From NCBI GenBank assembly GCA_003996215.1, contig QJPP01001624.1, forward strand, positions 62,001 to 126,000: a DNA stretch of 64,000 nt, read 5' to 3'. Both the position numbers and the translations under genes were made by a program. This document shows positions 23,394 to 36,800 of the stretch, piece by piece. The first letter of the stretch is position 1, and each line of letters starts with the position of its first letter. The DNA comes from Jaltomata sinuosa. Taxonomy: Eukaryota > Streptophyta > Magnoliopsida > Solanales > Solanaceae. The notes under the pieces were generated by a model. The model had not been told where the DNA came from and made no database searches. It saw nothing but the letters and a program-made list of their open reading frames with translations.

Positions 23394-26300
23394 ATGGGTG
23401 GTTGTTTTAGCAAGAAGTATACCCAACAAGATGCTAATGGGTATAGGGCAGGACGAAGAACCGTTAATCAAGAATATCAAAAATCACCACAACCCCAGCC
23501 AGAAAGGCCATATCAGCCACAACCCCAGCCAGAAAGGCCATATCAGCCACAACCCCAGCCAGAAAGGCCATATCAACCACAGCCACAGCCACAGCCACAG
23601 CCAACATATCAGCCACAACCCCAGCAAGAAAGGCCATATCAGCCACAGCCAAAGCCACAACCTCAGCCCCAGCAACAGGCACATCCTGTTCCTGTTCCTG
23701 TTCCTGTTACTGCACAGCCCCAAGATCAAATGCAAGGACCCCAATTGAATAACATATTGGGAAAGCCTTTTGAGGATATTAGAAAGCTCTATACACTTGG
23801 GAAAGAATTGGGTAGGGGTCAGTTTGGAGTGACTTACTATTGTACCGAGAATTCAACTGGGAACCCTTATGCTTGCAAGTCTATACTTAAGCGGAAGCTT
23901 GTGAGTAAGAATGATAGGGAGGATATGAAGAGGGAAATTCAGATTATGCAGCACTTGAGTGGGCAGCCAAACATTGTGGAGTTCAAGGGTGCTTATGAAG
24001 ATAGGCAGTCAGTGCACCTTGTGATGGAACTTTGTGCTGGAGGAGAGTTGTTTGACAGGATTATCGCCCGCGGATATTACTCGGAGAAGGACGCTGCTGA
24101 GATTATTAGACAGATTGTCAATGTTGTTAACATTTGCCATTTCATGGGTGTTATGCATAGGGATCTCAAGCCAGAGAATTTCTTACTGACTAGTAAGGAT
24201 GAAAATGCTATGCTGAAGGCAACTGATTTTGGACTTTCTGTCTTCATTGAAGAAGGTCAGTTTTCTTTTCCCTCGAGATTAATTACATTACAGCTGAGTT
24301 TTTAAGAATAAATTGTTGTGTTGTCAATATTGTGTTACTCCCTTCGTTTCAATCTGTTTGTCTGGTTTTGACTTGACACAGAGTTTAAGAAAGCAAAGAA
24401 AGACTTTTGAATCTTGTGGTCTTAAACTAAAGATATGTAGAATGTACCAAAATACCCTTCAATCTTGTGCCATGTGAAAAGTTAGAATTAAAGAGTTGCC
24501 AAAAAGGAAAGAGGCATTCTTTTTGAGACGGACTAAAAAGGAAAGTAAGACAAACAAATTGAAACAGAGGGAGTAATTTTTAATTACTTACACGACTTTT
24601 CTTGCTTGGATGTGTCTGTCAATGCATGACGACAAATAGATTTTAGTGCTAAGACACGTTAGTAGTATCTATCTGACAAATTTTCAAAAAGAAGAGACTT
24701 GATTGGGGTAAATGTAAAGATACACGAATCTTTGTAGAAGATTTATTCTAGTGTTAGCTAGAATAAGAATTACTTCAATCCTACCAATCAAGCAAGCAAT
24801 CAATGATTACCATGAAAGCAAGAAATATTGATTTTAGACTTTCAGGATCAAGTGGGAAATTGACAGGTCTTGCTGCTACTTAGATTTCGAAAGATCTAGC
24901 TGACCTGTATTTTCGATTTCAGTGCTGCAGTTTGCCGTCGTAGTTCTTATAACCTAAGAGGATTTCTTATACTGTAATCATGACCCAATCTAGTTTCCTA
25001 AACCCGAATTTCATTTTGCAACTACTTCTGCCATTTATGGGTAGTGAAGGTCATTGAGTGAGACTTTTTAACCGAGAGTCCGAGTCACTGTTGGATCATC
25101 TTCATCACTCATCAATCCCTTTCTAGGTAAAGCAATGTGGTTATTAGTTATTACAAGATATGCCAGAAGTGTTAGCATAGAGCACTTGTTCAAATGAGGA
25201 AATAAGTTTATCGAGGTGCAGCTAAGGGACTTGTTCAGTGAATATCTCAAGAGTTCTTCTCTTCCTGTCTAGAGTACTTTGGAATAGATTTTGGAATAGT
25301 CGAGGTGTGCACAAGATGGCCCGAATACCACCCTCATCAAAAAACTCTCCCCTCCTTGTTTTGATAACAGTGCCAGCTCGCGATTTTTGTTACTTCCTCA
25401 TTAACTGGATTTAAAAGAATATGCTGATACTTGAGCTAATTACACATTTGTTCCTACAACGACTTAATATAACTTCTAGTCCGATTTAATAGAATTCATA
25501 TTAAGACTTGATGGCTGCACTTAAGGAAATTTTTCTCCAAGATAGCATGTTTTCAACCTAACAAATTCCACTTGGATCTTTGTAGAGTAGCCTAGATCAG
25601 TGGCATCCCAAAAAATTGTAAATGATGCATAAGTTTGAAGTTAGAAAATTACTCATTAAATTTTGCAAAACAAGCTTTGGTGGATCCATCCTAACTTACA
25701 ATAGAGGACCTTCTCAGTTTATTTTTGTTTTGGTTTTTCTGGTCTTGTTATTCCATTTTAGTTTTTTCACCTTTTTTTTGGAGTGCTAGGTGTACTTAAC
25801 AGCACATCCCCTTGTCTTGTGATCTGAGTTTCTTTGGGTGCTCTGTACTATAGCTGATTTCACAAACTACTTAAACCTGCATCCCATTCAGTATAACATA
25901 TTTTTTCTCTATACTTTTATGTCATGCGCTGTCTTGCCAACATTTCAGCATTCCAGCATGGATCATTTCCATTGTTGACTTGAATTATCTTTTGTTTCCT
26001 CCACTTTTTTGCTTATGATCTGCAATAGATGAGCTTATGTTTCAGTTATGAATGTCAGGGAAGGTGTACCGTGATATAGTTGGTAGTGCATATTATGTTG
26101 CCCCTGAAGTATTGCGGCGTAGTTATGGGAAGGAAGCAGATGTATGGAGTGCAGGTGTTATTTTGTATATTCTACTCAGTGGTGTACCTCCATTTTGGGC
26201 TGGTAAGGATGGCGATAAAAGTTTTATAAGATGGTTTACTTCGTGTTACTTGTTGTATTCTGTTAACGTCTTTTCCCGAATCCTTCGCAGAAACTGAAAA

Positions 26301-29300
26301 GGGAATATTCAATGCCATTCTAAAAGGAGAAATTGACTTTCAAAGTGATCCATGGCCATCCATATCAAATATTGCCAAGGACCTTATTCGGAAAATGCTA
26401 ACACAGGAGCCAAAGAAGAGAATTACTTCAGCGCAAGTTCTTGGTATTTCTCTCTTTTCCCTTTGTGTAATCAAAAGTAACAGCAGCGTGTCATGTCTTC
26501 TCACTCAGCATATACATATTTGGTTATATGTAATAAGGTGTAATCATGTTTAGCTTTGTATGCATTTAGTATAGCTTCCAAGTATAAGCTACATTGCTCT
26601 TCCACGGCTTTGTGTAAAACAGACCTTAATGAAACCACTGGCTTGATTGCAGCAGATCCAAATACGTTATCATTTTCCCATAGTTGTATAGCTTGTGTCT
26701 CAGTGTTGCTTTGGATAAATTATGGATCTTTACTTCACTAACAAACACTGTGTTTTGGTGATGCTAATTGTCCAGGAGAATGACCTGATTAATGAATATG
26801 TCACACATTGAATTAATAAGATGACTGAGATGGATGATAGTTATGGGCTTGGAAGATTCTTACCAAAGTGAAAGACAAGTTTTATAATACAATGGTGTGA
26901 CCAGTAATATTAGGCCTCTAATACGTAATATGTCCACAACATGAGTGTTGCACAAATGTGGATGTTAAAAAAGACATGCCGTAATACAAATTTGGACAAA
27001 ATTAGAAATGATCATATTCTACTTGAGGATGCAAGTAGCATACATAGAGTAAATGCGGGGAAGTCGTCTGAGATGATCTGTCCATGTCATACATAGATGA
27101 TAGACCTCCACATGCGTTGGTCTATAAATTTAATAGTATAATGCTGAAAACACAAAAAAGAGGATGAGATAAAACTATAATCAAATGAAGGAAAGTTATC
27201 TAAAAAATCTACAATATTTCAGAGTCGATCCGAATTTAGCTAAGGACAGAATACGAATAGAAGTAAAGATCCATATAGGCGACTAGGCGTATCTATTTGT
27301 TGCATCTAAGGTTTAATTAGTTGTTACACTTACATTAGGTTTGGTGTTTCGTAAGAGCTTTTCTAGTCTTGTTAGAGATTTGTATGCCAATGTAGAGATA
27401 AATTGTGATTCAGAGAACCTCTAGTTTTCGAGAGCTCCTAATTTGACTTAAAAATAAATTATCTATTAAGTAGAATTGGAATGAACTGGGACCAAATATA
27501 GTGGAATGATCATAGATGATTCATATAAGCCAATCCCAACTTTGGTTTGATTGAAACTTAAATTGAGTTGAAACAGTCTCTGGGTTGAAAGTAAATCTGG
27601 GAACGAGCAGTATATTTAGTATAAATAGGCATCTGGACTTGGGATGTGTTCGGTATGAAGGAAAACATTTTCCAATTTTCTCATGTTCGGTTGGTCAAAT
27701 ATTTTGGAAAACAAGCTCCTTAAAAATAAGGTAAATGACTTCCCTAAGGAAAGTAGGGAAAACAAGTTCTACTAGGGACATTCCACATTGATTGTGTCCT
27801 CCCCACCCTCCAACATACCTCATCATCACCATACCACCCACACCCCTAATCCGTACCATCCCACACCCCTAACCTCCCCACCCCCACCTCCCATAATATT
27901 TGTTTAAATTATATACAAATGCTTTAGGATATTATTTTTTCTTACATACCGAACACAAGAAAATAAGTAAGAAAACCACTTATTTCCTAGAAAATATTTT
28001 TCAAGAAAACATTGTCCTTCGACCGAACACACCCTTAGTGCATAACTATGTTGCTCAGACTCTTCAATAACGTCGACGGTACGTGTCGGATCCTTCAAAA
28101 ATAGTGTATTTTTGAAAGATTCGACACGGGTGCGACAACATTTTTGGAGAGTTCGAGCAACATAGGTCTTTGACTGCAAGTCTTAAATGCTCTATATGCT
28201 GGATTTAAGTTCTGCTTGCTCGTGTAATACTTAGCATTCATCGTGCTTGTTTCTACAGAACATCCATGGCTTCGACTTGGTGAAGCATCAGACAAGCCAA
28301 TAGACAGTGCAGTCCTGTCCAGAATGAAGCAGTTCAGAGCAATGAACAAGCTCAAAAAACTTGCATTGAAGGTAGAATCTAATATTGGCATTCTTATTTT
28401 GGCATCGCAGGTGGTTAAATATTTTCTCAAGACTGCTGTTACTCCGAATCTTTAACTATCATTACTGGTTCTTCAGTAGCAAAAATGATGTGGGACATGC
28501 CGTCCATACTGAATTATCTAGAAGATGTAGCATTTTATGGGCACTTGATGTTGGAATTAAGCTCTTGATATTCTGTTACATTTGTAATTTCCCTAGGTCA
28601 TTGCGGAGAATTTATCTGAAGAAGAAATCAAGGGTTTGAAAGCTATGTTTGACAACATTGATACTGACAATAGTGGCACAATCACTTATGAAGAATTGAA
28701 GTCGGGATTGGCTCGACTTGGATCAAAGCTAACGGAGACTGAAGTCAAGCAACTCATGGAAGCTGTAAGTATGATGCCTCTGACTAGATTTGATTTTGTT
28801 TTATTTCAGTTTCTTACCTGTATATGGTTCGATATTTCAGGCTGATGTGGATGGAAACGGAACAATCGACTACATTGAGTTTATTACTGCAACAATGCAT
28901 AGACATCGGCTTGAAAGGGATGAGCATCTCTTTAAAGCTTTTCAGCATTTTGACAAGGACCATAGTGGGTAAGTCCATAAAGATTATCATGACTTCTGTT
29001 TTTCTGACCTTCTAAATGAAGTTTTGACTACTAAGGGTGTGTTCGGTATGAAGGAAAATGTTTTCCAGGAAAATAAGTGGGTTTATTGTGTTTGATATGT
29101 AAGCAAAAAAATGTTATCCTAAAATCATTTGTATATAATCTAGACAAATACAAAGGAGGGTGGGTGGGGGGATTGGGGCTACAAGGATGGGGTGAAGACG
29201 AGGTGTGTTGGAGGGTGGGGAAGATACAATCAAATGAATCAATATGGAACGTCACTTGTTGAACTTGTTTCCGTACTTTCACTAGAGGGAAGTCATTTTC

Positions 29301-30121
29301 CTCATTTTTAAGGAACATGTTTTCCCAGAAAAAATGTTTTCCAAAATTTTTGACCAACCGAACATAGGAAAATTGGAAAATATTTTCTACCTAGGATTTT
29401 CCTTTTTGCTATTTATATCTTTTATTATGACATAGTGCATATCCTTTTATTTGGTTTATCGATGGACTCGTTGCATCAACGGGGTAATCAACAACTTTTG
29501 CAAGTGATTACTTTTGCATGTGGTTTATCGAAGTGTGTTTTAATACAAAGAGAGTGATAGTTTAGATAGGTAAGAGGAACAATGGATAGTTGAGGTATGA
29601 AACTCGGGGAAAAGTGATAGTTTAGGTGTGTTTTTGACCGTTAACTCTAAAATTAAACCTTTGCAACAGTATGTGTGACATATTGATCTCTCTCTGGCTT
29701 GTTTCTATGCTCGGCTGTATTGGAACCTTTTAGAAGCATGTACTTTGAAGGCTGCAGTATATATGCTGGGAAACATTTAACACATTCTTACATATCCACC
29801 TCCTCTTTCTCGTTTACCGAGTAAGTAACACGTTCACTTTTAATTGTTTGTTAATGTTATTCAGTTTCATCACGATAGATGAATTGGAAAACGCTATGAA
29901 GGAATATGGTATGGGTGATGAGGCCACCATCAAGGAAATAATCGCAGAGGTGGACACTGACAATGTAAGTGGTCTTATATGAAAAGCTCGACGTTGAAAC
30001 TCTAAATGTGGATAATTTCATACCGACTCTTCCAATTGAACAGGACGGTAGGATCAATTACGAGGAGTTCTGTGCTATGATGAGAAGTGGAACAACACAA
30101 CCACAACAAAATCTTTTCTAG
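23394..30121 (+). CDS. CDPK1: Calcium-dependent protein kinase (CDPK1 type)
   Basis: Eight coding exons: 23394-24255, 26059-26202, 26291-26443, 28259-28371, 28597-28764, 28841-28968, 29865-29964, 30044-30121; 581 aa, every junction in frame. Ser/Thr kinase acting when Ca2+ rises. It starts MGGCFSKK (Gly2 myristoylation, Cys4 palmitoylation, membrane anchoring). Residues 32-110 are Gln/Pro repeats. Kinase domain about 135-395: GRGQFG 140-145, Lys162, HRDLKPEN 255-262, DFG 278-280, GSAYYVAPEV. The autoinhibitory junction follows (about 395-425), then four canonical EF-hands near 446, 482, 518 and 553, all with Asp at loop position 1. It ends TTQPQQNLF. The sequence closely matches my memory of potato CDPK1, hence the symbol. 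Introns 1, 3 and 6 carry MITEs. Complete and apparently functional. Confidence 0.95.
23487..23665 (+). repeat. In-frame 30-bp coding repeat (QPQPERPYQP)
   Basis: CCACAACCCCAGCCAGAAAG plus GCCATATCAG repeats nearly perfectly three times and then degenerates into CAGCCA/CCACAG hexamers. It encodes the Gln/Pro-rich spacer between the acylated N-terminus and the kinase domain of the CDPK. Low divergence between units suggests recent slippage. Confidence 0.85.
24338..24573. mobile_element. Stowaway-like MITE
   Basis: The ends are CTCCCTTCGTTTCAATCTG and CAAATTGAAACAGAGGGAG, bounded by TA on both sides. It lies in CDPK intron 1. Relatives in this window are at 32117, 36927, 37720, 44136, 59021, 59216, 62627 and 63481. 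Confidence 0.82.
27641..28034. mobile_element. MITE with GGGTGTGTTCGGT-type ends
   Basis: The left end GGGATGTGTTCGGTATGAAGG and the right end CCTTCGACCGAACACACCC are inverted. The interior has matched TTTTCC/GGAAAA blocks and a C-rich stretch (CCACACCCCTAACCTCCCC). It lies in CDPK intron 3, directly before a hairpin MITE. A truncated copy is at 29035-29396. Confidence 0.75.
28046..28165. mobile_element. Hairpin MITE (CTATGTTGCTCGGACTC family), copy 1
   Basis: A palindrome of about 120 bases: CTATGTTGCTCAGACTCTTC ... GTGTCGGATCC ... AAATAGTGTATTTTTGAAAG ... GAGTTCGAGCAACATAG. It lies in CDPK intron 3. Seven further copies or fragments occur between 34.5 and 55.2 kb. Confidence 0.82.
29035..29396. 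mobile_element. MITE copy, GGGTGTGTTCGGT family, right end lost
   Basis: The left end GGGTGTGTTCGGTATGAAGG is intact. The right part has GACCAACCGAACATAGG and then decays. It lies in CDPK intron 6. Confidence 0.65.
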
Positions 30122-32116
30122 TGCATCGAGAGGAAAATACCCTAACGTTCACCAGTCAACACGATGGAGAGGTGACGTCTATACCACGAGAGGATCACTT
30201 CAGAAAAATGAAATGAACATACATGGTATTTCTTCAATCTTTCAACTATCTTCAGAAAGCACTGAAGTACAGGAGACATTTTCGTGTAGGTTGACTTCTC
30301 GCGGAGAATGTGTGCATAACTAGTTAATGGAATATTTCGAGTTTCCTGTAACGTATTCGATCCCCTCTATAATTTTGTGCGGATCGCGTTGGCACGATTG
30401 ACCTAGTCTTTAGATTACAACAAGACAATCTGAAACTAGCTTTATGCTTTGAGAAAAGAGAGGGTTTTTGTTGACCTTGATGCTACTGAAGTTCTTTAGA
30501 TGTTAATAGACTTATCACTTATGTCTATGGGAGGCATTGGAAGTTTTTCATATTTAATTACGCTAACTAGCCGTTTATGTTTGACTAATCCGTTTGAAAA
30601 ACACTTTTGCCAATATTAGTGATCATAGAGTTGAGTGTTTATATTCCAAGGATGGATTCATAATTTAAATTTGATAAATTCGATATTTAAGATACTTGGT
30701 ATCAAATATTTTTAGATTTATGAGTTCAAATCTAAAATTTAATGAGTTTTTCACATGTTCCGTTTCAGAAATATTGAGTTCGGATAAATCTGTTGCCGAA
30801 GAGCTACATTGCTTCTAATGTGTTGGGTTAAAACAATCAAATATACTCTTATCGTAATGTGATATTTTCGCATTGGGCCAAATCAATACGATTTTCACCG
30901 AAAGACGTCACATGCACCATTAAGAGTATTGAATATCCAATACCTTATAGTTAGTAGCTTCTCGTTTCTTTTCAACTAACGATGTGAAACTTTATTTGCT
31001 TATCCAACAACCTCCCTTTTGAACTAAAGTTTTACATGACCCATCATTTCATGGGCTTATCTAGAGATTAACTGTGGGTCATCCATATCAATCGAGTATT
31101 TACTGCCTTCAAAGTCCACACTTTTTTTCTTCTTTTTGTGTATGCATCTCGAGAGCTCTGGTAAAGCTAGTTATATATACTAGCCCGTACGGGCAAAGGC
31201 AATAAGCTGAGCCCAATGCCATCTAGATGCTCGTTGAATCATTGACCCTGATACTGATTTTTGTGCCAAAACGATTCAAAAATATTTTAAAACGCACAGT
31301 GTGATATTCTCCGCTTTTCCCAAAAAAGTCCCACAAATTAAACTATCTAACACCTTGCAAGTAACTTTCTTATTTTTTTCTTCAACTATCAATATCAAAC
31401 TTTGTCCACATACCAACACTTTACTCTTGTGCCTTTAGTTTAATTACATGGTTCAGATTAAATCCCATTTTTTAAATCTGAAAAAGGAAAGATAAACATA
31501 TCAGTCTTTTGTTTTTAAAGAATTAAGAAGAAATGGAATCCAAGGTTAATTAAAGTTTCATATATATATATATATTCTGGCTGACATAATTGCAATTGAA
31601 GAATGGAGACAAATCCTTTGAAGTTGTCAGTGCACGTGAGGTTAATAAAAAATATTTTATGTTGTACTCTTTTGTCGTCTATCTTTATTTATTCAGTATA
31701 TTAAAAATAATTATTCAATTTCATTTGTTCAATTTAAAAAACCAAGAAACATTATTATTTTGTGTCTATTTTATCTTTATTATTAAATATTATTTATTTC
31801 TTAATATTTCAATGACTTATAATTATACAAGTGATATAGTAAAATTATTTTTTATTTTAAAAAAAGTATGTCAAGTCATGTCAAGTCATATTGGGTTCAT
31901 ATGCCAAGACAAAATAAAAAAAAATGAATCTTTATTAATGTTGTTTCTTGGAGTTTACTATTTGGAGTGGAGGGATGAAATAAAATGATCAAGAAAGATA
32001 GAGAGTCCAGATAGAAGTGGGTTCAGAATTTAAATTTTATAGATTTTAAAATTTTTGAATAATAATATCAAGATAAGAGGCTTAGTTAGAAGCGGAGTCA
32101 AAATTTATTATATATA

Positions 32117-32377
32117 CTCCTTTTATTTCATATTAGTTGGTCACTTTATTAAAAATAGTTGTCCCATATTAGTTGGTCATCTTACTAAATCAAGAAAGCA
32201 TTACTTAAATTTTTTTATATTACCTTGACATTAATTCTTTTTGAAAGTGTTCACACTTCTTTGAAAAGTTCCAAAGAAATTTCTTAAGGGGTGAATTAGT
32301 AAAACTACCTTCTTATTTATGATTTCTTAATATGTGTGTAAAAAGAAAAGTGATCAACTAATATGAGACGGAGGGAG
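32117..32377. mobile_element. Stowaway-like MITE
   Basis: CTCCTTTTATTTCATATTAG at the left and CTAATATGAGACGGAGGGAG at the right form inverted ends next to TA. The arms repeat the phrase ATTAGTTGGTCA. Confidence 0.75.
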
Positions 32378-32835
32378 TATATAACGAATTTCTTGATATA
32401 AATACATGATTTGAACTAAAATTGTTGGTCTCAACTGAACTCGTACATTGGCTTCTAGCTCCGTCCTTAGGTCAAGTTAGTGATGAAGTCAAAAAATTTC
32501 ATTAAAAAAATTCAAAATATAAAGAAATAAGCCCACGAAGAAGCCAAGAGAATCAACATATTAAAAAATATGTAACATGAAACTAGCCTAGGATGCTCCT
32601 AATGTTTTAGATTATTGGAAACTAGCCTCACTTAACAGTGAAGCTTTCCTTTTTTAAATTGTTATCTTAACTATTATTTTAATTTTTGTACCATAAAAGA
32701 AGGTAAAAAATAAAAAGAAAAACCAACTAAAGAATTGAATGACAGAAGTAAACAGATTCCTCAACCTATGCAGCAATCTTGAATACATATTTTCTAAAGA
32801 TTTTTTTTAATTTTTTCATGTCTTAATTTTTTTAG

Positions 32836-33150
32836 GGTGAAAGGTCAAAAACGCATCTAAAGTATTCTGATTTTTCGAATTTCATATCTTAACTATCGGG
32901 TGTGCGAGTTTCCTATCTCAATAATCATCAACTATTTATCAAAACACATCTCAACTATCAATTGTTCCCTTTTCCTACCCGAACAATGGTGTTATATAGG
33001 TAGGAAAAGGGAACAACAAATAGTTGAAGTGTGTTTTAATAAATAGTTGGTGGTAGTCGGATAGAAAACTCGCACACTTGATAGCGTTTAGGTATGAAGC
33101 TCGAAAAAACGAGATACAGTAGGTGTGATTTTGACCATTAACTCTTTTTT
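32836..33150. mobile_element. Foldback MITE
   Basis: It starts GGTCAAAAACGCATCTAAAG and ends in the near-inverse GTGATTTTGACC. The two halves mirror each other through AACTATTTATCAAAACACA / TGTGTTTTAATAAATAGTT and TTCCCTTTTCCTACC / GGTAGGAAAAGGGAA around a centre near 32990. Partial relatives are at 11.5, 29.6 and 44.5-45.2 kb. Confidence 0.75.
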
Positions 33151-33565
33151 TTTAAGTAAGAGTAATGAGTGTTCTGTTTGTTGCACACAAGTTACTTTTA
33201 TTGCAATTTAATGGCGCAACGGTAAGAGTTGTCGTTGTATGACCAAGAAGTCACATGAAAAAAAAACTTGCGAAAAATGCAAGGAGTCTGTCTACAATAG
33301 ACTCAATGTGATTCGATCCTTCTCCAAACTTCACTTACATGGAGAGAGCTTAGTGTTTTCCTTCAAAATATAAAGAAGTAAACACCCGAGAAAGTAAAGA
33401 GATGGATTCATCATTTATCGTATATATACACACAAAAGGTGATTTTGATCTTGTATATACATTGTAATTTTTCGATGACCCCCCCGCCCCTTAGCTCTGC
33501 CTCTGGCCAGCATAAAAATAGTCATTAAGACACATTGAGTTGATCAAGTACTTCAACCGTATCTC

Positions 33566-33665
33566 AGATGGTCACTCAACCAATAGTTACGATCTCAAAA
33601 AGTCACTTTCTCTGTCGAAGAAATGTGACTTTTCGAGATAATAACTACTAGTTGAGTGACCATCT
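33566..33665. repeat. Perfect-ended inverted repeat (hairpin)
   Basis: The left arm begins AGATGGTCACTCAAC and the right arm ends GTTGAGTGACCATCT. Inner blocks ATCTCAAAAAGTCAC and GTGACTTTTCGAGAT also pair. About 100 bases, just upstream of the recombinase-like gene; probably a MITE core. Confidence 0.75.
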
Positions 33666-33841
33666 GACAAATCAAACTAAATTAGCAGGATCAAAACCAG
33701 TTCCAATGCATCTTTGTCATTTGCATTCAAAAACACAGCTTTCACATACACTTCTTTGGTTTTTCCTAAACTGTAATTCTTGAAACTTATCTTTTTTGGA
33801 TTTGTAGTGAAATATCACAAACAAGAATATTGAAAAATAGC

Positions 33842-36800
33842 ATGGTCAATGCTTCTGCTGCATGTTGCAGTACTGTTGAGCAAGAAATGAAAGAAGAGGA
33901 AACTCTGAATGTCAATATTGCTGATATTTCTGCAGAATTGCAAAGGGAGAAACAAAAAAACGCGAAGCTCATGGAGAGAATATCAGTTCTTGAATCTCAC
34001 ATACAAGAAAAACATAAAGATTTCAACTTCTCAAATGGAAATGTATGATTGCTCAACACAACTTTTTATATATATATTAGCTATTTTTGCTTCAACTATT
34101 GTTAAGTGTGCCACATTGGTTGAGGGAATGAGTTGTCGTCTCCTTATATACGGTCTTGGAGACGGTTCTCATCTTATCATGAGCAAAGCTTTAGGGATTG
34201 AGTTAGGCACCCGAGGTCTATTTTCTTAGTTTCATCTGATTGAGCTTACTTGAGATCATCAAATTATATCTACGAAATTCCTTTTCTCGCGATGTTGTTT
34301 TGCTCTTCTTGAAAACTTAATGTTCAAATGACAGTTACTTAAAAGATACTATGAAACTGGTTGCTCATTTCAATAGTTAGTAGATGGTTGAACTTCAATA
34401 GTTAAAGGACCTCTGCAAGAATTTCTTGAAAAAAATTTCTCCTTAAGCAGTGAAGTAATGGTTTATGCCATCATATGTTAAGCAGTGAAGTAATGGTTTA
34501 TGCCATCATATGTTTAGTGGATGGGGCTGGGGAGATGGCGAAGGAAAACTCTATATTGCTCGGACTTCAAAAATGCCGATAGGTGTATGTCGGATGCTCC
34601 AAAAGTAGTACATTTTTGAAGGATCTGACACGTACGTGACAACATTTTGGAGAGTCCGAGAAACATAGGTTATAAGTGTAAATTCAGAGTTTCAGCACTA
34701 GTGTTAATTTATGTTGAGTAGTAGAAATTTTATCCTGATATATCTATGTATATATGCAACTTCGGAGATTTTAAGCATATAATATAACAGTTCTATTAGT
34801 GAAAAAATCTTCTTGTAAATTTTTATGAACAAATGTATATGCTCAATGCTGAGTACTAGCGACTGAATATGTCGTTTTTACTGTATCTTTATCACAGGCC
34901 AGTAGTCAAAGTATAGGGGAAAGGCATTTCAGAAAGCTCAAGAGACGAAAAGTAGCACCATTTATCGACACTAAGGAGGACAGAACACAAAAAATGGACT
35001 CTGAGGTGAAGGATCACACTGAAATCTTCGTAACCAAAGACGGTCATACAGAATGTTGCTTAGTGAATTGGATGAGCATGGATGATACTCGGTTTCTGAA
35101 TTTTGAAAGATCCAAAGACAGTGATTCAGCTGCAGACTACGACCCTGATGATAGCGAAGATGAAGATGACCAAGAATCCGATGACAGTGGCACTTATACT
35201 GACATTGTAGATACAGAAAATGTCAATAACTTGCAAACTGAGAGGGGGATCGAAGAACTGAAAGAAGATATCGGTGAAGCAAGTGATCCACCAATATCGA
35301 AAAGTTGTGATTATCATGCTGATCCAGCAGAAAAGAGTTCACCAACTTATATGGACATTTCCAAGAATGTAAGGGAACTCGAAAACTGTAATAATGAAGA
35401 AATCACTATGCTCGAAGCCTACAAGGAGCTCTCAAAAGCTCGTCTAATTGATCATGGAATAAGAAGACAGGGAAGTGAATCTTCACATAAAAAGTCCCAA
35501 AAGATGGCTTTATGTCCAAAAGAAGTAAAGAAAATGCTAGGATCAAAAGAGCTTTCACTGGAAAATGCTCAATCTCATACTATGAGAAAAATCTTAGTTT
35601 TCGCGCCTCTTGGTATAAGGCACGGGAGTGAGGACATGTATGAATTAGACATCAACCATTTCAGCATTTTACACAAGGGAGAACCATATATAGATTCAAA
35701 AAATCCAGGGGTATGCTACTAACTTCAATATATGTCGCGCTTCAGGTCCTCAGATTATCTTTTTTGTGATATTAAACTGCACATGGAGACGTCTAGTTAG
35801 TTTCAATAATGGATCTTTACACAAATAGCCGACTGGATTCACTGTTTCCTAAACATGGACGTCTACAACTTTTGTTGTGTCACTTTCTTATACCTATAAG
35901 TGGTTCAAGTTCCAATTAATTTGACATGTTCTGTGCCAGGAGCATGTATTATACGATAATACTGGAGTTCGGAAGAAGATATTCTATCCCAACAGACAGA
36001 ACCCGACCTTGTGTCCTGTCAAAATACTTGAAGAGGAGAAGGCCATGCGTCCTTCTGAGGCTAGCTGCCCGCCATGCTTATTCCTATGTATCAAGTACGG
36101 AGGAAGGACAAGAAATCTTCCTCAAAATGAGTAAGACTGCTTAACTACTGTATCTTGTAATCTTCATTGCAATAGCGCATGGACTTTATGTTTCGTGTAC
36201 TGACAGTGTAAAGAATTTTTGTGCTATTAGGTTCATTTGACCTATAGGTAACTCTCCTTATCGAGCCTGATATGGTAACCTAAAAAGTAAAGTAATAACC
36301 TGCAATAACCTGTTAAATTGCACTGATAGTGTTATATAACTTAAAACTCTAGTGCACAATACAGAATTATTGGCGCGATCTCCTAGCTCTATTGGTCACT
36401 CATATTTTAAGCCTTCAAAGCCGTCAACCACTGTATAGAGTGATGGAACAGCGAGAACAGTGACCATGAACCTTAGTAACCTAACGTTGTCTATATATCA
36501 AAATTTAGAAGTATCTTGTCTAAATGAACAAACATGAAATTGGCAAGGCCTTTTCTCTCATAGTTGAGATTTTAGTAGTCTGTGAAACAAAGTTAGCAGA
36601 AACTTGCTTATAGTAACTCAAAAATTGATGCATTGCCATACCAGATACGTCAGGCAGCGGATGGGGAGAAATAAGCTAAAATCTTTTGGTCCGGTCATAT
36701 GTCGGATGGCAATGCTGATCCATATTCGCAGTGGAAGCTTCTTTTTTAAGGCCTTAGGCATTACACTTCTCTTCATGGCTGGATTTCCTAATGACCTGGT

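Larger units (their letters stand above)
30122..33841. other. CDPK 3' region and spacer; LTR-like fragment
   Basis: 30122-30480 is the likely CDPK 3' UTR. About 30820-31120 (GCATTGGGCCAAATCAATAC, GATGTGAAACTTTATTTGCTTA, CAACAACCTCCCTTTTGAAC) resembles a Solanaceae solo-LTR/TRIM remnant. A small palindrome CTAGCCCGTACGGGC is at 31183. MITEs at 32117, 32836 and 33566 are listed separately. A 132-residue open frame at 31590-31988 is AT-rich and not credible as a gene. Confidence 0.45.

Noticed and set aside
23464..23748. Long antisense and shifted frames in the CDPK 5' coding repeat
   Set aside because: A 30-bp repeat divisible by three keeps all frames open; they have only repetitive composition.
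31180..31200. Palindrome CTAGCCCGTACGGGC as a Helitron end
   Set aside because: No 5' TC start, CTRR end or hairpin at the right spacing could be identified.
31590..31988. 132-residue open frame
   Set aside because: Very AT-rich, Phe/Ile/Tyr-heavy, no motif, no promoter or splice context.
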